Source: Termitomyces sp. T153 (taxonomy: Eukaryota; Basidiomycota; Agaricomycetes; Agaricales; Lyophyllaceae). Taken from it: a stretch of 64,000 nucleotides of DNA. The DNA lies in contig JACKQL020000012.1 of NCBI GenBank assembly GCA_018296165.2, forward strand, positions 310,001 through 374,000, read 5' to 3'. The stretch's first letter is position 1, and each line of letters starts with the position of its first letter. Shown here piece after piece: positions 1-10,476 of this stretch. The translations under genes were made by a program, and so were the position numbers. The notes under the pieces were generated by a model, which saw only the letters and a program-made list of their open reading frames with translations, had not been told where the DNA came from and made no database searches.

Positions 1-100
1 AGGTGAAAGCTCAACAAACGATGGCCTCTTTTTGGTAATTGGGCTAGCACAACGGAATATCATATTCTTCGTAGTCTGAATCTATCTCTGAGTTGTTTCA

Positions 101-1026
101 TTATACCAACTCACCAAGAGGGAGTCTGATAAAGGCTGTCTCCTCTGCCGCCAACAGTTCTCTCTCCCCGATATAAAACCCAACAAGGCCTGTTATGATA
201 CCGAAAACTCCTCCGGCTTCCAACAGCCTGAATTTCAGTGAGTAACGACACAGAATCACTACAAGGACAAAAGCTTAACCTTGGCGAGCCCGTAAACTGT
301 GCGCCCGATAGCATGGCGTAGGTTATAGACACATTCAATAGAAGGATGGTAGAAGCCACATTGCGGCGTGCAACTGGCGGTCTACAGGAAACTTTGAGTA
401 TAAGTTTCGACGCAACCTGAGGTGATGAAACACACATGAACGATAGCGTAATAATGACCCATACAATCAGGTATATACCAAAGGCGTTGTTGAACTCGGC
501 TGGGTCGTTTTGATAGGCCAACATGATCCCAGAACCAGGGATGAAAATCGTCGCATACGACATAAAGAATGCGGCGTACATCGCTCAAGCTGACATGACG
601 CAGAGAAAAAGATAGAGTGAGGTGCTATGGTCAGATGACGACTCGGAGCACGCACCGGTAGCACCAAATACGTTTCCTCGAGGGAACTCCCACATGCTAG
701 CCATTAACTGTGTGAGCCCTCCACAGAAAAGGGCCATTCCCACAACCACATTAGGTGTGTGGATTCCGCGCGTACTGACGTTGTACATTGACGACAGCCA
801 TGTTGTGGATGCAAATGCTAATACGCCGCTGGAGGTCCGCAGGGTTGAGTGAGCAGCCGTGGTCAACAGACAGATTCTTGGAGGAAACGTACACTGGGGC
901 GGCGTTGGCAATCCTGGATGGTCTCCTAGCAAGGATGCTGCCTGCTTCCGTGTCATTGGTGGCAGTGTTCCGTGTCATGTCAACATTTCCCTTCTCTATG
1001 TCTTGTCCATCGGAAGGTCTGGACAT
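101..1026 (-). CDS. GPR1/FUN34/YaaH-family transporter, copy 1
   Basis: Member of the acetate/succinate transporter family (fungal Gpr1/Ato proteins), a six-helix plasma-membrane protein. The ATG is at 1026. A 64-nt intron (892-829, donor GTACGT, acceptor CCAG) joins APV to GVLAFASTTW, giving NAAPVG, a relaxed form of the family's NPAPLG motif. A second intron starts at 655 (GTGCGT) and ends at 584; it joins GNVFGAT to AMYAAFFMSYATIFIPGSG. Exon 3 carries FNNAFGIYLIVW. A later exon ends SGAQFTGSPR and splices to LLEAGGVFGIITGLVGFYIG, and the protein ends RLPLGELV with a stop at 101. The third splice junction, near 380-420, is ambiguous. Introns 1 and 2 sit at the same codons as in the neighbour at 1359-2264. 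In NAAPVG the first Pro of the motif is Ala, so transport may be altered. Substrate is inferred from the family only. Confidence 0.85.
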
Positions 1027-1358
1027 TGTGTGTTCGTGAAGATGTATAATGGACCGGCTGAATAGGTCAATCGAAGCGACAGGTTCGAACAGCAGTGTAA
1101 TTTCAGGGAGCATAGACTTATTATTATAAGGATTGCGTATGAAAATTTCGACAAGTAAGGAAAGCGGGAAGTCGAACGGGGATGCCAAATCTTTCGGGAC
1201 GAAAGGTATATATCTTCAGATGGTGGGGACTCGCACAATACCAGGTGGCTTGAGCGGAAACCAGCTTTGCCATTCCATGATGTAGATGGTCTGCTTCCGC
1301 CAATTAGGCTAGGACAATGGAAATGTTCTTTGTATGTGATCCCATCGACTCGTTTCAT

Positions 1359-2264
1359 TTATGCCAGTTCACCAAGAGGGAGCCTGATAAAGGCCGTCTC
1401 CTCTGCCGCTAGCAGTTCACTCTCTGCGACATAGAATGCAATAAGACCTGCCATAATGCCAAAAACCCCACCTGCTTTCAAGAGCCTAAGATCCTTGAGT
1501 AACGAGAGAACCACTTAGAGCACAGAAGCCTAACCTTGGTGAGCCCGTAAATTGTGCGCCCGAGAGCATGGCGTAGGTTATAGCCACAATCGAGAGGAGG
1601 ACCGTATTGGCTATATTACGACGCGCAGCTGGCGGTCTACAGGCGACGTCAACGTCAGCCCCCAAGTATCAACGGATACCACCCAGAGGTGCCAACACAT
1701 ACATGAACAACAGCGTAAGAATAAACCATACGATGAGGTAGATGCCAAGGGCGTTGTTGAATTCGCTTGTGTTGTTTTGATAGGCCAGCATGATTCCAGA
1801 TCCAGGGATGAAGATCGTCGCGTACGACATCCAGAATGCGCCGTACATCGTCATAACTGGAATAATATAAATGAGTGGGTGGCTGATTCTCAACTGTCAG
1901 ATAAGTCAGATGGACGAGGACTTACCAGTGGCACCGAAAACGTTTCCTCGGGGGAACTCCCACATGCCAGCCATGAACTGTGCGAGGCCCCCACAGAAGA
2001 CGGCCATTCCCACAACCGCATTAGGTGTATGGATCCCGCGCGTACTGACGTTGTACATCGACAACAGCCACGTTGTGGTCGCGAATGCGAACATACCGCT
2101 GGATCATCGCAAGGCAAGGTTCGATGAGCGGCCGTGGGTCAATAATCGGATTTGTCTCGGACATACACTGGGATGGGGTTGGCTATTCTAGATGGCCTCT
2201 GACTAGCAGTATGGATGACGTTGAGTGCTTTTGTGCTATTGTTGCCAGTCTTCACCGGAGTCAT
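1359..2264 (-). CDS. GPR1/FUN34/YaaH-family transporter, copy 2
   Basis: Paralogue of the gene just downstream on the same strand, with the same exon plan. The start is ATG at 2264 (MTPVKTGNNSTKAL). Exon 1 ends at 2167. Intron 1 is 2166-2099 (GTATGT...CCAG) and its splice gives NPIPVG, a good match to the family NPAPLG signature, followed by MFAFATTTWLLSMYNVSTRG. Exon 2 is 2098-1926 and ends GNVFGAT. Intron 2 is 1925-1857 (GTAAGT...TTCCAG). Exon 3 reads MTMYGAFWMSYATIFIPGSG and FNNALGIYLIVWF. The last exon ends LLAAEETAFIRLPLGELA. The third junction (about 1680-1635) has two workable donors. No frameshift or internal stop was found. This copy keeps more family consensus than copy 1 and is the likelier functional carrier of small carboxylates such as acetate. 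Confidence 0.87.
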
Positions 2265-3005
2265 TTTAGTATGACGTATAATGGACTGACTGAGCGCTAG
2301 GTGAACAAGGCGACAGATTCAAACGATAGTGTATCCTTACTACAATAGACCTATTATCAGGGTTTCATAGGAAAATTTGGACATATCAGGAAAAAGGGTG
2401 TGGTGTAATGATAGAGCCGCGTGGATGAAAGTCTGGATGCGCAAGTATGCGTTGCTATTTGGAAGCCATTCATATATTCATATCTATGTTTCTATCCGCA
2501 TGTACCATCCACTGGGTGAGAACCGGACCGCTCAAGACGGTGGTGGATAGCAGCTGGCCATGGGGCTGCTTTGGCCCCAAAGAGCAACAACAGCAACAGT
2601 TTCCCACGCTGTCAGCGCCGTCCGGTTTCCGGCACACAAGATATCAGTAAACCGTGTCATAATCACAAACTTCAAAACCTTCGACGGTGCAGTATGGCAG
2701 TTTTACGGCCGTAAATGGGTCCTACACCGTGGACGGTAAACTTTGAGTAACATAGAACAGGCTATAGTGAGTTAAGAAGAGTGTGTCGAGCCATTTTGAG
2801 TTGTTTCACGTCCATGGTTGAATATTCACTGAGCCTCAGTGCGAAAAGTGTGATATGAGGGACTACATTATAAAGTACACAAAATTGTGATGTCTCTCGC
2901 GAGCTAGAAAACCACAAAACCTAGCATACTCATATTCTGTATACTAGATGTAAGGCTTTCATTTTCTAAGAGACCTGATGGAAGCTGAAGTTGTTAATAG
3001 CCAAG

Positions 3006-3087
3006 ACCTATAGCACACGAGTAAGTACCTCAGTCTCGTATACTTGACTGATTGTATTAATCCTACCTATAGCACACGAGTAAGTAC
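3006..3087. repeat. 23-bp direct repeat pair
   Basis: A perfect 23-bp direct repeat, beginning acctatagcacacgag, occurs at 3006-3028 and 3065-3087. Between them (about 3032-3053) is an imperfect relative of the palindrome found at 3141-3170 (shared cgtatacttgactga-like core). The rest of 2400-3560 has no gene I can support. It may hold the edges of a small non-autonomous element, but no terminal inverted repeats with target duplication could be fixed. Confidence 0.6.
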
Positions 3088-3140
3088 TATAGTAGGAATA
3101 GCTGTAAGTATGTGGCCATTCATAGGTATGTGCGCTACTC

Positions 3141-3170
3141 ACCCTCAGTCAAGTATACTTGACTGAGGGT
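3141..3170. repeat. perfect 30-bp palindrome
   Basis: The sequence is its own reverse complement over 30 bases, centred on aagtatactt (3151-3160). As DNA it could extrude a cruciform; as a site it could bind a dimeric factor. It lies about 390 bp beyond the stop codon of the P450 gene, so it is not that gene's promoter. Confidence 0.85.
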
Positions 3171-3560
3171 AACATAGCTATACGGTCTGTATATATATAT
3201 ATATGTTTAGCTGTGTTCAGGGTGAATGATATACTCATTATATCGACCCTTTTCCGGGTACTTAGATACGCCGCTTACGGTGCATACTACCGGCGTCCAA
3301 CAGAAGTGATCCGAAATCTTGATTCATATCTGAGTCACCAACAGTATGGCATGATCAAAGAAACAAGTGATGTTCGATCAATACATATGATGCGTTGCAA
3401 AACGAGAACGGCTTGTCTTGTTGTGCATGTCAAACATTGACGACCAAGGGAAGCAAACAGATATATTAATTCATACTCCGCTACATAGCCAATCGTTCCA
3501 AGTTCTCTTCTTCACAGAATCAGTCCTCTGTAGAGCCCTCAATCGAGTCAGATTGCTTGA

Positions 3561-5700
3561 TCAGAAGAGTGGCTTTTCTAGTGGTAACAGGAGGAGTTGT
3601 CCACTTGGCGGAACAGACACTGTGTTCAGAGGATCAATAACCTCATACTTATCGCCTTCCATGGAAATGTCAACCCGTGAGATGAGATTGAGGACCATAA
3701 GCTTTATCTCTGTCAAACAATAAACATGTCAATCCTTAAGTGATGGTGAAAGGGTGTCAATCATACCAGCGACTGCGAGGTAACGTCCAGAACACGCAAA
3801 TCTTCCAAGGCCAAACGGCCAGTAGGATGAGCTAACACTTGCCGCAGTTTTATCTGTGCCAACCCAACGATCACCAATGAACTTGTGCGCGTCCTCCCCC
3901 CAGTTCTCTACGCTTTCATTTGAAAGGGTGATGATGGGAAAAATAAAAGACCCTGGGCATGTATAAGTGACCAATTGGTTCATCAGATGAGAAAAGGGAA
4001 ACCTTTAGGAACAACATAACCTCCAAGTGGTACATCCTTAGTTGTGAGCCGGGCAACAACAAGAGTGTCGCCCTTCGTCCTAAAAACCTCCCGAACAAAC
4101 GAGTCCAAGAGTTCAGCCTTACGTAGGGACGCGTAAGTCAAAGTAGGCTTTCCACTGTCAGGATCAAACTCTCTGATGGTGGAGAGTTCTTCACGCAGGG
4201 CAGGTAAAGCCTCTTTTTGGACGGCCATCTTGTAAACTACCCATACGATGATGACAGATCTGTAGGTCCATCTTGTTTAGAGGAAAGAAGATAGCAGTGG
4301 GACGGAAAGCTCACGTCTGATGAATGGAAGCAAACAATAAGCTGGAGGAGAATTTTGTTTCTTATACATAGCTGGATCCACAAAGTCTTACCCAAAGGTG
4401 ATCAAGATATACGAGATGCTTTCCATAATCCCTGGGATACGTCGGCTGTCCTCGATAAGAAAGCGAAGGAGACAATCCTTTGAAAAGCCAATATCAGCTA
4501 ACAATTAACTATCGACGTTGATTAATTGATCCTTACAGGATCCATATGTTCAGCATTTCCCGTCCTCCGAACTTGCTTCAAATCCTTCCAGACGCGCCGG
4601 ACAATCTTACGGGATGCCCAGGGTATTGTTAGGAAAATCACTTTGATCCTGAACAAGGTAAGAGGACGATACTGCGCCCGAGCCGGCTCCTACGTACCAA
4701 ATCAATACTCTCCAAGTTGTGGGGAACGTTCGCGACCAATACCCAATATTTTGATAGAGTCCAGAGACGGTGGCGATTTCTTGTACGACCTTGAGTGCAG
4801 CCGCAATAAGCTCAGGATCCGGGTTTTCCTAAACTCTTCGTCATCAGAAATTGAAACCAAGATCAGGTACGAGGGTGACACACTTCGCCTATGATGAGCA
4901 GGAGCATTGACTGAGCCATTGTTTCGTGCACCGAATGAGGGAAATCAACTGGGACGGGCTTGGTTGCCCCGTCTGCTTGCGCAGCCAACTTCAACATACG
5001 CCTTTCGAAGATCGGTGCCACTTTTATAAAGCCAAGTCAGTAGATTTAACAATCAGATACTGTCTACAAACATCTGGAGATCACCCTCTCTATAACGCGG
5101 TTTATACCCTTGTTCACGATTTTGTCAACTATAACAGTGGGGCTGGTAGGTAACATGTTTAACATCGGGAAGTTTAGAATCTTGAGAAATCAGATAAAAC
5201 ATGAGATAAATCATTCACAACTTGAAGAAGATGACCATACCGCAGCGGTTCCACGTTCCGCGCTGAATAAGGCATCATCAGTTAGGACTTGTGATGTGTG
5301 AGATGCGTCCACGACATATTCTAACTCAAAAACGGGCGGCATCAAGACATTTTCTCAATACGGGAGCATGGAAATGAGAACATACCCGATTCTTGCGATA
5401 GACGCCGATGACGCTACCGTACTGTCTCAAAGCCGATTCGTATGCTTGCCGAGGGTACCGGAACAAGGCCTCATCCTTGGAAGAAGAGCGTGAGTTTGCA
5501 GAACATGAAATCAATCAGCGTGCCTACAGAAAGGTGGATGATGGGTGGAGTCTTGAGTCCTGTGGTACGCTATGGGGTTATCGGTTAAGTAGAATCCCTC
5601 ACTGAGAGGGAGTTACGGTTACTTGTGCTGGAAAAATGAAATTGTATGAGACAACGAGGCCGACCACAGCAAGACAGCACACGGCGTAATGAGTTTCCAT
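3561..5700 (-). CDS. cytochrome P450 monooxygenase
   Basis: Microsomal haem-thiolate monooxygenase spread over roughly ten exons. The ATG at 5700 opens a hydrophobic N-terminal anchor (AVCCLAVVGLVVSYNFIF). Later exons read DEALFRYPRQAYESALRQYG, LEYVVDASHTSQVLTDDALF, FERRMLKLAAQADG and ETMAQSMLLLIIGE. Next comes a tiny 27-nt exon (4341-4315, LLFASIHQ) that continues the I-helix region. Exon 4271-4003 carries the K-helix ExxR as LDSFVREVFR (about 4096-4079) and RLTTKDVPLGGYVVPKG. Exon 3952-3767 carries FIGDRW and the haem loop FGLGRFACSGR (3786-3818) with the Cys ligand present. The last intron is 3766-3710 and the stop is at 3561. Intron borders were placed by reading-frame continuity; those between about 5640 and 4830 are less certain. 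No unavoidable frameshift was found. Substrate is unknown. Confidence 0.85.
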
Positions 5701-7720
5701 GACTGGGAGAAGACGCTGAGGAAGTTTTAATGTTTACGAATGTACCGGGTGGTTTTATATTTTATCACTGCCCAAATATCTGCATTCATCGCTCCGAGGT
5801 TCCCTATCGATGCCAAGTGGCAAGTGGCTAAAATTCTCGACAAAACGCTGCAACTTGTGAAAGAGCCTCATCTGCATCTAGTAATCTGTCAAAGTGAAAA
5901 AAATCTTCTCCACGATCATCATCCATTGACAGGTACCTTCTGCTCCCGTGGTCGTGTGTTGACAGGAAATTCTGGTCAATGTGAGTCAATCTGTCGTAGT
6001 ATACTAGATCATTGGACCGTCAGCAGTCACCGATACATCAACGGGACCGTACTCTTCGCGAGATCAAGGGCCTCAGACGTTGAGTTAACTTTACCTTTTC
6101 GCTCGCATCCCTATCCTCATGGCTCAACTATGCGCTTCCACGATACTTTTGGTATGAACCGACATCCGCATTATACCTCTAACACGCCATTCCCGGACTC
6201 AGACCAAGATATTCCCTTCGGCTGCACTAAATAGGGTGGTGTCTGGCTGATGCAACCAGATCAACTTGCTGTCCCTCTTTGGGAAGTAACTGAGGGTCAG
6301 TTGTTTACGGCCAACAGAGCGGACTTCTGAATGAGCTTAAGTTGTCTTCACATTACGCGGCAGGGCGCGAGCGCACGCGTGCATCAGGTTTTTCCACCGC
6401 TCTACAACCTTTGAGACATGACAAAAGCATCAGATTGACTATCATCATTTCATCAAAGCCTACCTTGGGAGCTTAGACGACAAGGTGAATACCATCAACG
6501 TACTGAGGACTGCGAATTTGATCGGAGCAGCTGTAGCTTTTTTGTTTTTGCTTTTGTAACTCAAAATATGCTATTGTACCAAGTGTGGAGGCTGCTCCTC
6601 TGCATTTTCAGGTACCATCCTCAGCCAATGGGAATATATACGTAGCCTTAAGTTGTCTACCACGTGGTTGGAGAAATGCGGAATTACTGAGCTATCAAAA
6701 GGGAAGGAAGGGGAAATAGGTGAGGCTGAAAAGGAGAGCGAGAAAATACAAAGAAAAAGGTACTTGAGTGCGGAAGAAAAGATGTGAAAAAAGAACAATG
6801 GAGCGGTGAGGAATGGATAGAAGAAATCAAGGTATGTCGATGAAGGACAGATTCAAGGTGGATGAAGGATCGCAGGTTTCGATGGGCGGGGAAGAGATAT
6901 GATTGGTCCGGAAAAATTGACCCATATAAGGTTTGGGGGATGTTAACATTGCGAGACCAACCACTGGTCTATTCTCAGATCGGGGGGAGATCGACGATCG
7001 GGAAGGACCTTGAGAAAAGTATAAAGAGACAGGACTTGTGGTATCGAACTCGTCTGTTGTTTGCAAGTCTCGCTGAGTTTGTTTTTATCATACCGTTCTT
7101 TACGCTACGTTCGACGTCGCCGAAGCATCTTGCTCGCCGTTTGACGCATCGAATACGTCTAAAGAATACAAGTATTGTTTTGTTTTGATCAAGGTTTGAT
7201 CTCGATTCCTCGGCAATAGAATCAGCTGGATGCTCTACGATTACCACTACCTGATTGGTGCTCACACGTGTTATGACGGAACCTTATTTTGCTTCCGTAT
7301 ATATTTCGCCACACCGTCCTCTTGTCGGTATCTTACTTTTTTCCTCACTACTACGTACGTACGACATTGTATCGCTCTCTCGATCGCTCTCGTACTCGCT
7401 ACTCGAATATAGCGAGGACTTGTTCTGTTCTCGGCTTGAGTCACGCCTTACAGATGCCTTCAAATCACACGGTAAGGGTTCCTCTTCCACTCCACCCTCC
7501 AAAAAACATGGTATGAAATTGGCAAGGTCTTGGTCGGCCTTGGCGTCTTGGGCTCAGCACAATGTAATATATTATAGAGTACAGCGAGCAAGAAACAAGA
7601 AACGCAAAGTATATTCTACAGAACGAAACGAAAACATATAAATACACGGTTACAATGAAGCGAAAGCGAGGACAACTAAAGTAAGAATACGAGTCCAAGA
7701 TGAATCGGAGTCCAGGCTCC
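5701..7720. other. intergenic region, no supported gene
   Basis: Two kilobases without a recognisable protein. A 164-codon plus-strand frame at 5740-6234 starts next to the P450 start and has no family resemblance that I can see, so it is not called. The part next to 7720 probably includes the 3' UTR of the minus-strand gene that follows. Confidence 0.5.
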
Positions 7721-8569
7721 TCACCGCTCAGGAACAAAGACACCGTCGCCCGCTTTATCCAGGTTAGCCTCGTCGCCGTCGCCGTCTTCATCATATCCGT
7801 ACCCATAGGAGTACCTCGGCTGCGCTGGGGGTGTGGGGCGGGTGCGGTAGTACGCCGTGCGCTCTTCGTCGGTGAGGGGGATGGGAGAGGCGGTGACGAG
7901 GCGGTCGAAGAGGGGCGGGTATGTTTGCGGTTGCGGTTGCGGTTGCGGTTGAGAAGAGTGTGGAAGAGCAGGAAAAGACGTGACGGCCGTATCGAGGAAT
8001 GTGTACTCTGTAGAGCGGGCGTGGGCGTGGCAGGCGGAGAGGCGGGTGCCGAGGAAATTGCCGCAGATGGCGCAGGCAAGGGCGGCGCGGGCACAGCCGC
8101 AGGGGGCGGTGTAGATGGCGAGCGGGGCGGCGTCGTCGATGTAGGCGGCGTCGAGCGGCACAAGGCAGGACGAGGCGCCGGCGGCGAGCGCGTGCCATGT
8201 TTGAGCGTGCGCACGGCGGCGCGGGGCAGCCGAGTCGTGCAGGAGCGTGCCGCAGCCGCTGCGTGTGGGACCGGCGGCGGCGGACGGCCCGGCGAGAGGG
8301 AGGATCGATGGCGTGAATGGCGTTGGAGTCGGGGCGTCGACGCCGCAGAACAGCGAGTATGTGTAGTCGACGACGGCCGCGGCTGGGCGCGCGCGCGACC
8401 CGAGCAGCCCCGGTGGCATCTCGTTCTCCTCCTCGTCGTCGTCGCCGTCCCACGAGAGCTCGGTCACGGTGATGAACGACGACGGATCCAGCCTCGTTGC
8501 GCCACGGCGGCGCAGGCGAGAGGCCTCGGCGGTGCGCACAAGGTCGTCCAGCACAATCGAGTCGTCCAT
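7721..8569 (-). CDS. conserved-looking hypothetical protein with Cys motif
   Basis: Single open frame of 282 codons, very GC-rich like its surroundings. I chose the ATG at 8569 (MDDSIVLDDLVRTAEASRLR); the frame stays open a little further upstream, but only from a GTG. The N-terminal part has an acidic run (DGDDDEEENE). The middle holds CGCARAALACAICGNFLGTR followed by SACHAH, a spaced Cys/His set that could bind a metal ion. A Gln-Pro repeat (residues encoded near 7925-7955) follows, then an acidic Tyr/Gly tail (YSYGYGYDEDGDGD). No enzyme family was recognised. Function unknown; a small zinc-binding regulator is one guess. Introns were not needed to read it. Confidence 0.7.
   Translation of the reverse strand: MDDSIVLDDLVRTAEASRLRRRGATRLDPSSFITVTELSWDGDDDEEENEMPPGLLGSRARPAAAVVDYTYSLFCGVDAPTPTPFTPSILPLAGPSAAAGPTRSGCGTLLHDSAAPRRRAHAQTWHALAAGASSCLVPLDAAYIDDAAPLAIYTAPCGCARAALACAICGNFLGTRLSACHAHARSTEYTFLDTAVTSFPALPHSSQPQPQPQPQTYPPLFDRLVTASPIPLTDEERTAYYRTRPTPPAQPRYSYGYGYDEDGDGDEANLDKAGDGVFVPER
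7922..7954. repeat. in-frame hexanucleotide microsatellite
   Basis: About five tandem copies of gcggtt on the plus strand, read on the minus strand as alternating Gln-Pro in the hypothetical protein. A whole-unit length change would add or remove two residues without a frameshift. Confidence 0.85.
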
Positions 8570-10476
8570 TGCAGGCGTAGATTCCAGCACAAAGCCCTAA
8601 AAACCTCAGCCGGCCCCGAGTTACATAATATCCACGCGTACACCGCGTGCACCGCCACTGGCAAGTAAGGAAGCAACGTGTACCCGCGACTCGCGACTAC
8701 AGCATGACGACTGAATTCTGATCTGTCCTGGACTTCAACGTGTGCGTAGTCAACCCCACATGCCATCTCAAACTCTATCGCCACAGGTAAATGCCGGCAA
8801 TGTGTAACCTTTAACGCCCAATCGTACCAACGGCCCGCTTGATCGCCCATCGTCATGTTCCTAGAACCGAGGTCATTCCCCAAATTCCAACCCTGCACAG
8901 TAACGTAATGTCAATCAAATCGAATCAACGCATGTGCCGAACGCATGACACGGAGAACAGGAAAAGGAAGAAAATTGACAGCGAGTTGAAAACTTCAAAG
9001 CCCGTCTAGGCGGTCTACTTGACATCGTACGAGAGCCCTGGACGAGTTGCTTGTCGTATCTAATTGATCTGTCAAACTCGCATTCAAGTTGCCGTAATCG
9101 GAACTGACATACCACTACTTCTCTTCATCGGCCGCTTCATCTCCTAATCAATCACATTCGAAAGAATGAATACGAAGCCCACTATACGAGCTTTGTTTTA
9201 TACTTTTACATACTCATATCTACCTGTGCGAATCGCCCACCATGAGTCGAGTGTGTCGAATGTCCGACACCCAGCTTTGTTATTCCATGCCTAAGTCGTT
9301 GTCAACATGTTAGGCATGGTACATGTACATAACAAAATGTATATCCACTCAATTTCATGTACAACAATCTTTGGTGTAATGGTCTTGAGTGGTGATGGTT
9401 TTAGATGTCTTGTACTCAAAAGTCAAGCGTTCTATCAATGGTGATAACTTCAGGTACTCAGTTCATACAGACTTTTTTACTGGCCTTGATCATATGCACT
9501 CAAGTGGTGTAGGTTCAACATTGACAGATTTAAGTAACTGATGTAATGAATGTAATGGATGAGATGTAACGTCAAATGATTGTAGGTTCTGGTCTACGAT
9601 ATGTAGATAGTTATCACCACAACCAAGAAATGTTTTCATGGGATGTCTATCATTGTCAGGGCATCCCCAAAGACACTCTAGATGCATTGTACAAAGGGTT
9701 ATGTGACTGCTGAGATGTTGGGACATCTATAGAAGTTATAGCCATGGTCTACAGACATCTACATAAAGGCGGTCGACGTCCTGGGTGAATTTGGTCTGAG
9801 CACTACAATTGGATCCTATTATGAAATATCTCTTTCACTTTATCTTGCGATCAAGAACTCCTCACAGTCCTTCTCAACTCTTTCTCGATCGGGAAACCCG
9901 TCTGTTCAACGAAAAGCAAGATCCTGTCAGTCACCCATGGAAACACCTGATATTGTATGACCTTCTTCCAGGCCTTGGGCGCCAAGACTTGGTCCTGTAA
10001 CGACTGTGGTTGATCGATTACAGTCTGTTGCAGCGGCTCCAGGTGCAGCTTTCAACGTCACCTGCCCAGGTCTCGCTGACGGCATCTGATGTATACTGGG
10101 GCTGCCCGACTACCTGGATAGGTCTTTTTTTTTTGCTGGATCTCAAAGACGAGAGGGAGCGTGATAGGTCAACAAGCAACACGCTAGTTGCGGATTTGGC
10201 ACCTGAGAACGATCCTGGGTCTTTGTCGTCAGGGCTGCGTCTACCAAGCTGAATATGCATCATTTCAGAAGAGCACCCGTATGTGCTTTTAGTTGTATTT
10301 ACTTGTTTCGCGGAGAAAAATCGCATCCTAATTCTTGCATAGGTGTCATTTTTCAACTACGTTTGTTGATTCAAATGATTTGGCCAACTATCGAGGAAAT
10401 GTAGGATTAATGACAAGTTGCAAAACCTTTTACCCCCTGGCCCTAGCCCTGCTATAGGCTCAGTTATTGTTCATGT
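8570..10476. other. intergenic region, no supported gene
   Basis: Only short frames without family likeness on either strand. The part near 8570-8900 may be the 5' leader and promoter of the minus-strand gene at 7721-8569. The part just below 10477 probably contains the 3' UTR of the membrane protein gene. No RNA gene was recognised. Confidence 0.5.

Larger units (their letters stand above)
1..2400. repeat. tandem gene duplication, unit about 1.25 kb
   Basis: The two transporter genes lie head to tail with matching sequence beyond both coding ends. Downstream, 41-60 resembles 1300-1325. Upstream, 1075-1165 resembles 2305-2395 (shared 'gaaaatttcgaca/gaaaatttggaca' context). The offset is about 1,258 bp at the stop codons and 1,238 bp at the start codons. 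The duplication therefore included promoter sequence. Similarity is clearly below identity, so it is not recent. Confidence 0.75.

Noticed and set aside
5740..6234. 164-codon plus-strand frame next to the P450 start
   Set aside because: No family likeness, composition like random sequence, and it overlaps the expected P450 promoter.
7465..8668. Long frames on both strands over the hypothetical gene
   Set aside because: GC-rich coding DNA leaves several frames open. Only the 7721-8569 minus frame has a sensible start, an acidic/Cys pattern and a non-low-complexity product.
8464..9115. Minus-strand frames upstream of the hypothetical gene
   Set aside because: Could be 5' leader; no motif, no splice signals that join them convincingly.
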